Below, in pieces: positions 36,942-46,057 of a stretch of 64,000 nt of DNA. Under the pieces are notes generated by a model. It did not search any database, was not told the origin of the DNA, and saw only the letters and a program-made list of their open reading frames with translations. Origin of the DNA: Candidatus Methanosphaera massiliense (lineage in GTDB: Archaea; Methanobacteriota; Methanobacteria; Methanobacteriales; Methanobacteriaceae); the NCBI RefSeq assembly GCF_028890305.1, contig NZ_JARBXM010000001.1:1592501-1656500 (forward strand), written 5' to 3'. The position numbers and the translations under genes are program-made. Numbering within the stretch: the stretch's first letter is position 1; every line of letters starts with the position of its first letter.

Positions 36942-38531
36942 ATGGCTGAAGAATTAGAAGAAATCTGGACTAATTATGATAGACAAACCGTGTTCAATTA
37001 CGTGGAAACTAGATTACACCATTACCTATTTACAAAAATATTCAAAGATGAAGCAGAAATAATGAGTAAAATCATTGAAATTTCTGAAAGAGAATTAACA
37101 GGATTTAAAGTAAATTACTACCTTAACATACCTGAAACACGTGATTTAATACAAAACTTTTCCAAACTAGAAAAAGAATTAGAAGGAAAAGATGTAACAC
37201 AAGAACCATACTCTGAAATTCTTAGTGTAATTAAATACATGTTTGAACATGTGAAAAATAATGATGTTAATAAAATCAGTAATAAAAACTTTGATGAAGA
37301 CAAACTTAACATTATCAATGATAACCTTTTAAAAAACAAAAAAGAAATGTCAAAAATACTTAAAAAAGATTTATTTAAAGATATTGAAACTCCTGATATT
37401 ATTGACATTAACTTATTAGAAGATGCATGTAAAAATACTGATAAAATATACAATTTAGCAAGAGTTTATGAAGTATATGATGAATTATTTGTATTCCCAA
37501 GTAAAATGGAATTATATAATACTATTACTAATGAGATTCTTGTAGCAATGAGTAATGATAAATTATTCGAATTATATGTATTACTTAACACCTTAGAAGT
37601 TCTTGAAACAACAAAAGGTACTATTACCTTCCAAAAAGCTGGTGTTCGTGAATTAACTGAGTACTACTACCAAGTAGAAGAAAATAATATGGAACACACA
37701 ACAGTAATGCAAATATTCTTCCACGATTTACCAGAAGAATTAGATGCAAAATTCAAACCAATCCTAAAATATCCATACATTTGTCTACGTATGAAGAACT
37801 CTGTTAAAGCACGTAACCTCACACGTACAAGTTACTTACTACTAGAAATTGAAAGAATTACTGATAATCAGATAAAATACAAATGTAAAGCAACAGAAGA
37901 TATACGTAACATCCTCGTGGTATGGGACCATAGGTTATTCAATGATGAAAAATCACACATTAAGGTATTAGACTATAAAACATTACAAATGGGATTAAAT
38001 AAATCATTTGGTAACATATTCAAATTCCCTAATATTGAAAATGTTGATGCTATTCTTGAATACTTACCATACTTTGAAGATACTAGTAATGAATTTGTAA
38101 AAGTTGAAAATGGTCAGAGATATTACGATGATGAAGCTGACTTCTTTAAAGATGATTTATATCAAGAAAATATTTACAAAACTTTTGATAATCTTAAAGA
38201 TTGGGAAGAAAAAGGATGGAAGTACATTAATAATCATGAATTAATTAAAAGAGTTGATCTTTTAACAATTATGAAAATTGTATATCTTATCATGCAAAAA
38301 GAGAATACTAGACCAGGATTCCTTGGTAAACTTATGGAAGATGGTACTGTTCTTACAATTCTCAGGAGACTTAAAGAGATTAGGGATGTTAATGAAAGTG
38401 AGATTACTGAATTATACTCACCATATAAAAAACTTAAATGTTGTCCTATTCATGACCCTGATTTCTATGCTGAGAAAGAAAAAGAAATGGATGATCTTTT
38501 ATCTAGAAAAGCAGATGATGTTGAAGAATAA
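36942..38531 (+). CDS. Large soluble protein of unknown function (possibly DUF530)
   Basis: 529 residues, charged and helical, with no membrane segment or signal peptide. It starts MAEELEEIWTNYDRQTVFNY and has no nucleotide-binding motif that I can see. Near the C-terminus KKLKCCPIHDPDFYAEKEKEMD holds two adjacent cysteines and a histidine that could bind metal. Size and style recall the methanogen-specific DUF530 family, but I am not certain. Codon use resembles the housekeeping genes, and it ends at a clear terminator, so it is expressed alone. Function unknown. Confidence 0.7.
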   Translation: MAEELEEIWTNYDRQTVFNYVETRLHHYLFTKIFKDEAEIMSKIIEISERELTGFKVNYYLNIPETRDLIQNFSKLEKELEGKDVTQEPYSEILSVIKYMFEHVKNNDVNKISNKNFDEDKLNIINDNLLKNKKEMSKILKKDLFKDIETPDIIDINLLEDACKNTDKIYNLARVYEVYDELFVFPSKMELYNTITNEILVAMSNDKLFELYVLLNTLEVLETTKGTITFQKAGVRELTEYYYQVEENNMEHTTVMQIFFHDLPEELDAKFKPILKYPYICLRMKNSVKARNLTRTSYLLLEIERITDNQIKYKCKATEDIRNILVVWDHRLFNDEKSHIKVLDYKTLQMGLNKSFGNIFKFPNIENVDAILEYLPYFEDTSNEFVKVENGQRYYDDEADFFKDDLYQENIYKTFDNLKDWEEKGWKYINNHELIKRVDLLTIMKIVYLIMQKENTRPGFLGKLMEDGTVLTILRRLKEIRDVNESEITELYSPYKKLKCCPIHDPDFYAEKEKEMDDLLSRKADDVEE

Positions 38532-38532
38532 T

Positions 38533-38550
38533 CTCCTCCCTCTCTTTTTT
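38533..38550 (+). terminator. C/T-rich terminator
   Basis: CTCCTCCCTCTC followed by T6, starting two bases after the stop of the preceding gene. Confidence 0.55.
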
Positions 38551-38618
38551 ATTATTCGTTAGTATAATTAAAGTATTATTAATCTATTATAAAGCTATTT
38601 TTAATAACTATTTGATAA

Positions 38619-38859
38619 AAAGTATTACTTATTTAATTTAACATATAAATAGCAGTATTACAAAAACACGATTTATACTAGCCTAAACTCAATGATAATA
38701 AGAATAAATGATTATTAATAATATTAAACAACTGTAATAACGATATAAAGAAAGATAAGGTCAAATAAGTATTATTAATCAAAACGTTTATATAGAACAA
38801 AATATAAAATTTTTAGTATAAAATTAATAATAACAATTTTATATAAAGTATTACTTATT
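38619..38859. repeat. Exact 15-bp direct repeat AAAGTATTACTTATT, two copies
   Basis: Copies at 38619-38633 and 38845-38859; each contains the odd palindrome AAGTA-T-TACTT. A partial copy (AAGTATTATTAATC) is near 38769. Confidence 0.45.
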
Positions 38860-38919
38860 GGTATTTTTAATATAAAATAGTAATAATTTATTTATCATCA
38901 TAAAAGATTAAAAAAAATA

Positions 38920-38961
38920 TTTTTTAATCGTGATTAAATCGGTCATTACACGATTAAAAAA
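38920..38961. promoter_or_regulatory. 13-bp inverted repeat with 16-bp spacer upstream of cbiM, operator candidate
   Basis: TTTTTTAATCGTG (38920-38932) and its exact complement CACGATTAAAAAA (38949-38961). A third half-site, GATTAAAAAA at 38906-38915, pairs with the first arm. The spacing resembles NikR operators (half-sites 16 bp apart in E. coli), which suits a nickel/cobalt transporter, but the half-site sequence is not the E. coli one. Confidence 0.5.
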
Positions 38962-39137
38962 TAAGGTGTGAACAAAAAAATATTATCAGTATAAATTATC
39001 TAAAAAATAAGTTATACTAATGTAATTTATTTTTTTCAACTATTAAAAAATTTTCTAAATTTTTTTATTTTTTCTTTTTTTTCACACTATTAATCTTTTT
39101 TTATTTTAGAATAAAAACATGAAAAGGAGATTTAAAA

Positions 39138-39773
39138 TTGCATATACCAGATGGTTTTATCTCAATTCCACTTTGTATTGTTTTATATGTAATAGCAATA
39201 ATTTTCATATATCTTTCAGCAAAATGGAGTAGAGAACATTTAGACGAAAAATATATACCATTACTCGCAGTATTAGCTGCAGGAATATTTGCAATAATGT
39301 CATTTAACTTACCAGTACCTTTCGGTTCTAGTGGACACTTATTAGGAGCAGCATTAGTAGCAATCATATTCTGTAGTCCATACGCAGCAATATTAGTATT
39401 AACAGTAGTATTAATAATTCAAGCATTATTCTTCGGAGACGGAGGAATCACAGCATTAGGAGCAAACATCATAAACATGGGAGTTGTTGGTGGATTTGTA
39501 GGTTATTACGGATTCAAATACCTCAAAGATATAATTGGAAAATATCAAAGTATATTTGTATCTTCATGGGCAGCATGTTTCATAGCAGCATTAATAGCAG
39601 CTGTTGAAATGTCAATAAGTGGAACATTCCCGTTAGAATTAGGATTATTCTACATGGGTGGATACCATGCAATGATTGGTATTATTGAAGCAGTGATTAC
39701 TGTAATCATTATTAAAGGTATCGAATCCTCCAGACCTGATTTATTAGCTTGGAATCGGAAAGAAGGTGAATAA
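39138..39773 (+). CDS. cbiM: Energy-coupling factor transporter substrate subunit CbiM/NikM, TTG start
   Basis: 211 residues with about seven membrane segments. It begins MHIPDGFIS, the metal-binding N-terminus characteristic of CbiM/NikM, where Met1 and His2 bind the ion. The TTG codon is certain: AAAGGAG lies upstream and the MHIPDGF motif must be at the very N-terminus. Further motifs are [15 protein letters not shown] and [18 protein letters not shown]. It captures Ni2+ or Co2+ for import, needed for F430, hydrogenases and corrinoids. Followed by cbiN/nikN after 2 bases. Confidence 0.93.
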   Translation: MHIPDGFISIPLCIVLYVIAIIFIYLSAKWSREHLDEKYIPLLAVLAAGIFAIMSFNLPVPFGSSGHLLGAALVAIIFCSPYAAILVLTVVLIIQALFFGDGGITALGANIINMGVVGGFVGYYGFKYLKDIIGKYQSIFVSSWAACFIAALIAAVEMSISGTFPLELGLFYMGGYHAMIGIIEAVITVIIIKGIESSRPDLLAWNRKEGE

Positions 39774-39775
39774 AG

Positions 39776-40069
39776 ATGGAAACTAAACAAGTTTACATAG
39801 CAATATTTGCAGTAGCATTAATCATATGTATCTTATCACCATTTTTAGCTTCAAGTGCTCCTGATGGTTTAGAAGCTTCTGCTTATCATATTAACCCGGC
39901 ATTAAATGATGCTGCTCAAGTAATTAGTCCTATCATGCCAGATTATACTCTTGAAGGTATGGAAGATAATCCTTTAGTGGGTGTAGGATGTTTAATAGTA
40001 GGAGCTCTTATTTCTGTAGGTTTAGCATACGGAGTATTTTATCTAGTTTCAAATAAAAATGGAAATTAA
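39776..40069 (+). CDS. cbiN: ECF transporter accessory subunit CbiN/NikN, PDGLE type
   Basis: 97 residues with an N-terminal and a C-terminal membrane segment and an external loop. SSAPDGLEASAY is the PDGLE motif, more typical of NikN than of classical CbiN, followed by ISPIMPDYTLEGMEDNP. It is required with the M subunit for metal uptake. This motif favours nickel over cobalt, though specificity cannot be settled by sequence. Ribosome site AGGTGA overlaps the end of cbiM. Confidence 0.85.
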   Translation: METKQVYIAIFAVALIICILSPFLASSAPDGLEASAYHINPALNDAAQVISPIMPDYTLEGMEDNPLVGVGCLIVGALISVGLAYGVFYLVSNKNGN

Positions 40070-40077
40070 ATAAAATT

Positions 40078-40095
40078 CCCCTCCAATTTTTTTTT
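40078..40095 (+). terminator. C-rich/T-run, possible terminator after cbiN
   Basis: CCCCTCC, AA, T9 shortly after the cbiN stop. As cbiQ follows 130 bases later, this may reduce read-through into cbiQ. Confidence 0.45.
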
Positions 40096-40198
40096 AAGAA
40101 ATCATATATACTAATAAATTTTTGGAATAATCGATTTCTAGAAGATTATATTATCTATTATTAACAAATATACATATTATTAAATTGAGGAACATACT

Positions 40199-40993
40199 AT
40201 GGTTGGTGTTGAAGAACTAAAAAAACAGGATTATCTTTCTAATCAAGATAGCATACTACACAATATTGATGGTAGAATAAAACTTATTACTCTAGTACTA
40301 ATCATTGTATATGCTGTATCTTCACAAAATAACTGGGTATTTTTAACTTTAGAAGTTTATTTATTATTATTGGTTATTATTTCAGGTATTCCTCTAAAAG
40401 ATGCTATTATCAGAGTTCTTTTAATATTACCTTTCGGATTTTTCATTGCGATTTTTCAACCGTTTATACATCCAGGTCAAATATTATATACATTACCTTT
40501 AGGAATTCATGTAACATTAGAGGGTCTTCAATTTGCTGAATTATTAATGTATAGATTAACTATAAGTATAACAGCAATAGTATTATTCTCATACATCACG
40601 CCAATGAATGATATAGCAACTGCATTTAGGAGATTACATTTTCCAAGTGAATTTGCAATGATTTTTTCATTATTTGTCAGATTCATATTCCTATTTTACG
40701 ATGAACTCTCCAGTATTAGACAAGCACAGGCAAGTCGTTGTTTTGATATAAGTGGCAATACACCATATAAATGGAGAATCAAACAAGTTGGAAATCTTTT
40801 CCTTATGATGTTTTTAAAAGCATATGAACGTGGAGAAACAGTTTTTAACACTATGGCAAGCAGAGGATATAACTCTGAAAGTACCCTTTATACATCAAAT
40901 GATAAAATTTCCACAAATAGTATATTGTACATATCAATACCCATCATTATTATGATTATATTATCCGTTTTACAGTATATTTCAATAATATAA
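40199..40993 (+). CDS. cbiQ: ECF transporter transmembrane subunit CbiQ/NikQ
   Basis: 264 residues with about six membrane segments. The cytoplasmic coupling motifs are SIRQAQASRC (ARQ/ARG-like) and KAYERGETVFNTMASRGYN. This is the T-component that links the M subunit to an ATPase. GAGG precedes the ATG. The expected CbiO/NikO ATPase gene does not follow: the next ORF is an unrelated Ig-like protein, so the ATPase must be encoded elsewhere or shared. Confidence 0.9.
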   Translation: MVGVEELKKQDYLSNQDSILHNIDGRIKLITLVLIIVYAVSSQNNWVFLTLEVYLLLLVIISGIPLKDAIIRVLLILPFGFFIAIFQPFIHPGQILYTLPLGIHVTLEGLQFAELLMYRLTISITAIVLFSYITPMNDIATAFRRLHFPSEFAMIFSLFVRFIFLFYDELSSIRQAQASRCFDISGNTPYKWRIKQVGNLFLMMFLKAYERGETVFNTMASRGYNSESTLYTSNDKISTNSILYISIPIIIMIILSVLQYISII

Positions 40994-41123
40994 TACTTCT
41001 TTTCTATTTTTTTAATATTTATTCAATATTTAGACCATACTCTTATTAAAATAAAAATACATATAGTATAAATATAGATTACTTTAATTAATTTATTGAC
41101 TTCTAATAATAAAGAGGGATAAA

Positions 41124-42488
41124 ATGAAATCAATAATAAATCTAGAGGATATGACTGTAAAACAAGGCAGAACTGGAACAATCCACTTTACAGTTACAGA
41201 CGAAAACAATAATAACATAAATGGAAAAACAGTGATAAAATTTAATCAAAAAACATTTCTAACTGGAAAAGTTGTTGATGGTCTGTTTTCAAAGGAATGT
41301 GACTTTTCTGATTTTGGAAATGATTCATATGAAATGACTGTTATATTTGCTGGAAATGATACGTGTAATGCATCTAAAGCTGATGCAATATTATATATTG
41401 ATAAAAGTACTTCCAGATATGGAGACAATGGTAAATTAAACTCTAAGATTATTATCAATGATCTTAATGTTAGACCTGATCGACTTGAAAATATGGCATT
41501 CAAAGTAAAAGATATGGATAATAATCCCGTATCAGGTAAAGTAACAGTTAAACTAAATGATAAGACATTTATCATGGGACATGTTGTTAATGGTCTGTTT
41601 TCAGAAAAAATTGATTTCTCAAATTTACGAAATAAGGCATATAATATGACTGTATTATTTGCTGGTAATAAAAAATGTAATCCCTCAAGTACAAGTGTAA
41701 AATTATTTGTTAAACAAGATAAAAAATTTTTAAGGGCTAATAAAATGGATTCTAAAATTGATTTAAAAGATTTTACTGTAAAAAAAGGTGCAAAGAAGAG
41801 AGTTGAATTTACGGTAACCGATGAAAATGGTGAACCTGTTAGTGGTAAAGTTGTAATGAAAATAAATAAGAAAACTTTCCTACGTGGAAAAGCTGTTGAT
41901 GGTGTATTTTCAGAGGAAGCTGATTTTTCTAATTTAAATAATGATTCATACGACGTGACTGTTTTATTTGGTGGAAATATGGATTGTGATCCTGCTTCTG
42001 TTGATGTTAAGTTATACATTGATAAAACTAAGGATATTGAATTAAGTATCCAGGATATTCAAAATGCTAGTTACAGATTATGCAAATGGATTGAAATCAA
42101 TAAAAGATTACCTGGTAAAATAGCTATCAACAAGGAAAAAATTACTATTGGTAGTTTATTAAGTGTTTTAACTAATACTATTAAAAATATTGGTGATAAC
42201 AATACAGGCATAGTTGTATCTGGAAGAGCTAAAACTCCTAAGGTTTCAAGTGAGAGTATTACGGAAGTAGAACTTATTCCATTTGATGATTATATGGATA
42301 TTGTTGAAAAAGTTAGTAGTTATATTGCAGAAAATAGAGAAGCTCCTTCAACTATTGAGAGTAGTTATGGTAATATCGGCTTTATGAATTTAGTCTATAC
42401 TTCTGCTAAGATAGTTGCTAATAGTTCTTCTACTGGACTTTTATCTTCTGTATATGTAAGACCTTGGAAGAAAATCATAGCTAAATAA
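41124..42488 (+). CDS. Three Ig-like repeats plus pseudomurein-binding-repeat-like region, no signal peptide
   Basis: 454 residues. Three repeats of about 100 residues (roughly 1-100, 110-205, 215-305) each have a VTDENG-like turn, a KTF(L/I)xGxVV(D/N)GxFSE strand pair, a DFSxxxNxxYxMTVxFAGNxxC stretch and an ending strand; they look like bacterial/archaeal Ig-like adhesion domains. Residues about 310-454 resemble pseudomurein-binding repeats (ASYRLCKWIEINKRLPGKI, VSSYIAENREAPSTI and RPWKKIIAK). Adhesin-like proteins of gut Methanobacteriales are normally exported, but this one starts MKSIINLEDMTV directly at a good ribosome site (GAGGG) and has no signal or anchor. How it is exported, if it is, is unclear. 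Confidence 0.78.
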   Translation: MKSIINLEDMTVKQGRTGTIHFTVTDENNNNINGKTVIKFNQKTFLTGKVVDGLFSKECDFSDFGNDSYEMTVIFAGNDTCNASKADAILYIDKSTSRYGDNGKLNSKIIINDLNVRPDRLENMAFKVKDMDNNPVSGKVTVKLNDKTFIMGHVVNGLFSEKIDFSNLRNKAYNMTVLFAGNKKCNPSSTSVKLFVKQDKKFLRANKMDSKIDLKDFTVKKGAKKRVEFTVTDENGEPVSGKVVMKINKKTFLRGKAVDGVFSEEADFSNLNNDSYDVTVLFGGNMDCDPASVDVKLYIDKTKDIELSIQDIQNASYRLCKWIEINKRLPGKIAINKEKITIGSLLSVLTNTIKNIGDNNTGIVVSGRAKTPKVSSESITEVELIPFDDYMDIVEKVSSYIAENREAPSTIESSYGNIGFMNLVYTSAKIVANSSSTGLLSSVYVRPWKKIIAK

Positions 42489-42831
42489 TCCTTTTCTCTT
42501 TTTTTTTAATTGTATTTGATTAGTATCCTTATTTTAGAGAATATAATCTTAAAACACGATAAAAATAGTCTTTTTTTGAATAATAATTTTATAAATAGTT
42601 TACATGAAAAGTAGTGCATTTAATAAAAATAATATGTTATAAAAAAAAATCAAATGTGACTATATAATTTTATTATATAGAAATTATATGTTCACAATTT
42701 AAAATATATTGTTTTGTGGGTACAATTAAATATTTAGTCTTTCTAGGATATAAATAATTTTACTAATATGGTAAATTTTACATTAAAAACATTAAAATTA
42801 ATTTAAAACATGCTTCCACACAGTAATATTA
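42489..42831. other. Convergent intergenic region
   Basis: 343 AT-rich bases between converging genes. It has a terminator (CTCTT then T9, ending 42507), an inverted repeat CTATATAAT-TTT-ATTATATAG near 42659-42679, and one copy of GTTTTGTGGGTACAATTA (about 42711-42728) that recurs inverted near 44748. Confidence 0.45.
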
Positions 42832-43926
42832 CTATTTTTTGATAATTATTCTTACTATATCATGATCCATTAACTCATGGTCAAGTCCGACTTTTTGTCC
42901 AGGGAACTTTACAGAATCTCCCCATACCTTAGCATATTTAAAGTTCTTTACAAAATCCCTATGTAATTTTCTTGCAACATCTTCTACTGTTGAACCTCTA
43001 CGGATAATTAATGGTTCTTCCATATCAGCCTTTTTTCCCTGAGGTTTAAGATATAAACGAATTAAATCTAAGTCCACAAATATTCTTTCCTTTAATTCTT
43101 CCATCTTTATACCATCATCTGCTGATACAAACAATGCATTTGGTAATTTTTTTCTTAATTGTGCTAATTGTTCATCAGTAGCTAAATCTATTTTGTTAAC
43201 CACAATTGTCATTGGAATGTATGCTCTGTTTGGTTCTAATGCATCGATGAATCTGTCAATTGTTACATCCTCTCTTAGTACAACATCTGCACTATGTATT
43301 CCGTATTCACTTAGTATGGAATGTATTGTTTTTTCATCAATATGTGTTTGTTCCACTGTGGATATTATGTTTAATCCACCTCTTTTCTTAGGAGATACCT
43401 TTACATTTGGTTTTTTCTCGTTCGGTCTTACACCAATATTTCTAACTTCTTCAAGTATTACATCCATGTGTTCTGGCTGAAATACATCTAAAACCATGAT
43501 TATTAAATCTGCATTACGTGTAGCAGATAGAATTTCTCTACCTTTTCCTTTACCTTTAGATGCTCCTTTAATGATTCCTGGTATATCTAATATTTGTATT
43601 TTAGCATCTTCATACCTCATTATTCCCGGAACTATATCCAGTGTTGTGAATTCATATGCTCCTACTTTAGAGTTTGCATTTGTTAAGTAGTTTAATATGG
43701 TTGATTTTCCAACTGATGGAAATCCAAGTAATACTGCTGTTGAATCTCCACTTTTTCTAACAAGGAATCCTTCACCTTTAGTACTTGAACTGTTACGTTT
43801 TTCTATTTTCTCTTTTAATTGTGCTATTTGAGCTTTTAATTTACCTATATGGTGTGATGTTGCCTTGTTTTTCTGAGTATGTTTTATTTCTTCCTCTATC
43901 TCTTTTATTCTATCCTCTGCTGACAT
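42832..43926 (-). CDS. DRG-type Obg-like GTPase with C-terminal TGS domain
   Basis: 364 residues, archaeal DRG/Rbg family. After an N-terminal coiled region it has the G1 [13 protein letters not shown]2 [12 protein letters not shown]3 [10 protein letters not shown] with the glycine-rich [10 protein letters not shown]4 NKID, and a TGS domain at about 290-364 ([15 protein letters not shown]-like, VARKLHRDF). These GTPases associate with ribosomes or tRNA. It is a monocistronic minus-strand gene. Confidence 0.92.
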   Translation of the reverse strand: MSAEDRIKEIEEEIKHTQKNKATSHHIGKLKAQIAQLKEKIEKRNSSSTKGEGFLVRKSGDSTAVLLGFPSVGKSTILNYLTNANSKVGAYEFTTLDIVPGIMRYEDAKIQILDIPGIIKGASKGKGKGREILSATRNADLIIMVLDVFQPEHMDVILEEVRNIGVRPNEKKPNVKVSPKKRGGLNIISTVEQTHIDEKTIHSILSEYGIHSADVVLREDVTIDRFIDALEPNRAYIPMTIVVNKIDLATDEQLAQLRKKLPNALFVSADDGIKMEELKERIFVDLDLIRLYLKPQGKKADMEEPLIIRRGSTVEDVARKLHRDFVKNFKYAKVWGDSVKFPGQKVGLDHELMDHDIVRIIIKK

Positions 43927-44342
43927 ATTCTCACACTATAAGTTTTTTCTTATTCATAGTTTTATTTTCTATGAATTTTTTTTTTGAATTAATCTTTTAT
44001 CAATGCTCATCTAAGATGTATAGTATCTTATCTTAGTGATTATTGTCTTAATAAGTATTTTATTAATTTAAGATAAAAATTAGTATTCATAAAATTAATA
44101 TATATTTATATTTGTTTTTATTCTTTATTAATTATTTTATTAACTTCACAAAATATTTATACTTCAATTAATAGACAATTGTATAGGATAAAGAATTTTT
44201 TTTGAATTAAATTTCAATAAATATTTTAAAATATTATAATATTTATAATATTTATATATTTTAGTTAAATTTTTTTAATTTATGAGAAATATAACTGTAT
44301 TTTTTAAACAATATATATTATCATGATAAAGGGGAGAATCAT
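43927..44342. other. Divergent intergenic region
   Basis: About 415 AT-rich bases between the DRG gene and the RelE-like gene. No clear motif beyond GGGGAG before the RelE-like ATG. Confidence 0.4.
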
Positions 44343-44627
44343 ATGGTATATACTATTACAATGGAAAAGGAATTAGAGGAACAATTAGAGGATTTAAAAA
44401 AATCTAATTTAAAAGAATATACTATTTTAATTAGAAAAATAGATGAAATGAAAAATTACGCTGATGTATTACAGAATCATAGACGAATATTTAATACATT
44501 TAGTAAACCATTACAGAATTATAAATGGATAGATATTAATGATAAAATATTAATATTCACTACTGATATTGAAAATAAGGAATTACACTTATGTGAATAT
44601 ATTCCACGTGAAGAAGTGTTTCAATAA
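44343..44627 (+). CDS. RelE/ParE-like small protein, orphan
   Basis: 94 residues: two N-terminal helices (EKELEEQLEDLKKSN, YTILIRKIDEMK), then the strand-rich part FSKPLQNYKWIDINDKILIF, TDIENKELHLCEYIPREEVF. The layout follows RelE-type mRNA interferases (kk-helices, KPLxxY, strand, IF, final acidic-plus-F/Y end). No antitoxin-like gene is adjacent on either side. It has GGGGAG before the ATG. Identification is by pattern only; it could be an unrelated small protein. Confidence 0.5.
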   Translation: MVYTITMEKELEEQLEDLKKSNLKEYTILIRKIDEMKNYADVLQNHRRIFNTFSKPLQNYKWIDINDKILIFTTDIENKELHLCEYIPREEVFQ

Positions 44628-45076
44628 ATAACTGTGGAAATATTAATTCTAATTACATTAATACATTTCAAACAATTTTTGTAATAATAAAGAAAATTTA
44701 AGTAAAAATAGGGTAATTATATAAAAGAGTCTTTTTACATATATATAATTGTACCCACAGAACATATAATTAAAACTTGTGATTTCTTATAACAAGCATT
44801 TCACTTATTATAACCTTTCACAGTTTTGTTTTCTTTTTATTTGATTTACTTTATAAATATACTTTTTTTCATAGATAATTACGCGAAGAATATGAGAAAT
44901 TATAAATCTTTTTAATAAATTTAAAGTAATAATTAATAAAAATAGCGTATATTTTAATAAGTAGTTTTAAAAAACTATTACTATATTATAATTAACAATA
45001 TTATTTATAATAGAAAAAATTCATATCTCAGAAAAGTAATATCTAAAAAACATTTCTAATTAAAGTGTAAAGGACC
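44628..45076. other. Convergent intergenic region
   Basis: 449 AT-rich bases. The inverted copy of the GTnTGTGGGTACAATTA element is near 44744-44762. No ORF with a ribosome site was seen. Confidence 0.4.
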
Positions 45077-45802
45077 TCACTTATAATTTAATATATTAAT
45101 TATTATAAGTTGAGGATTATTTTTTTTTAAATTTTCAATTAATTTTTCAGCATATGCTAACTTTTTTTTCTTAATATCATCAGCATGAACTAGCATATTA
45201 TTTATTTCAGGTCTTGAATATTTTGTTATAATTTCACCAAAATCCATTCCTGCAAGAATTATTTTATTCATATTAAGACCATATGTTGCTATATGTACTG
45301 CCCTATCACCATCAGTAAAACCACCATAATTTTCAAGTAAATCATGTGCCTCTGACTGTGATGTAGGAATTATATTTTTTAGCAGTGGTACATATTGGTT
45401 TATTTTCTCAATATTATCACCATGCGCATGCACATATAATATTGATCCCTTTTGGTTTGCTTCTACTATACTATCAATACTTCCATCAAGATCTGTTACA
45501 ATTATTGTTGGAATAATATCTTCCTCAAGGAGTGCAGTAGTTGCACCATCAGCAGCAATTAAACAATAGTCTTTGATATTAACCTTATTTTTAATAAGAG
45601 CTATATGTTTTTTTATTGAAGGTCCTGCTCCAAAAACAATACATTGATTAGGTAGATGTAGATTACCTATATTAAATTTACCTTTTTTTCTAATTTTATC
45701 ATTAAGTAGTCCAGCTGATTTCTCATCTGAAGATTTATCAAAACCAAAATCATCACAAATAATAGGATACCATTCATCCCAATCATTATATACTCTTGTC
45801 AT
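45077..45802 (-). CDS. mptE: 6-hydroxymethylpterin diphosphokinase, MptE type
   Basis: 241 residues with the DUF115-like features: CIVFGAGPSIKKH (nucleotide/phosphate loop), LIAADGATTALLEEDIIPTIIVTDLDG and YVHAHGDN, then TDGDRAVHIATYGLN and LAGMDFGE. MptE pyrophosphorylates 6-hydroxymethyl-7,8-dihydropterin in tetrahydromethanopterin synthesis, replacing bacterial FolK. It is a single gene with no clear ribosome site. Confidence 0.87.
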   Translation of the reverse strand: MTRVYNDWDEWYPIICDDFGFDKSSDEKSAGLLNDKIRKKGKFNIGNLHLPNQCIVFGAGPSIKKHIALIKNKVNIKDYCLIAADGATTALLEEDIIPTIIVTDLDGSIDSIVEANQKGSILYVHAHGDNIEKINQYVPLLKNIIPTSQSEAHDLLENYGGFTDGDRAVHIATYGLNMNKIILAGMDFGEIITKYSRPEINNMLVHADDIKKKKLAYAEKLIENLKKNNPQLIIINILNYK

Positions 45803-46057
45803 AAAATCACAACAAATAAATTAGTTATACTTATAATTTTTATAAAAAGTAATTAATTAAGTTTATAACTACTAAATTCTCCTATACTACATATTAAAAA
45901 GAATGACGTACATAAATATAAATATAATAAGGTTAGATAATTTTCAAGAATTTTATAAATACTATTTTATTATATATTCAAGACGACTTTTTAGACAATC
46001 TTATTATAAATTAAATAAACGTTTATTAAAAAATAATTTTTTGGAGGAATATTCCCA

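Larger units (their letters stand above)
38551..39137. other. Long regulatory region before the nickel/cobalt transporter genes
   Basis: About 590 bases without a gene. It holds a 15-bp exact direct repeat (38619-38633 and 38845-38859), a TATA-like TTTTATATAAAG near 38838-38847, and an inverted repeat with a 16-base spacer (38920-38961). The dense set of elements suggests controlled expression of cbiM. Confidence 0.5.

Noticed and set aside
41246-42019. 257-codon minus-strand ORF over the Ig-like gene
   Set aside because: Antisense shadow of the repeats; the plus-strand frame has repeat logic and a ribosome site.
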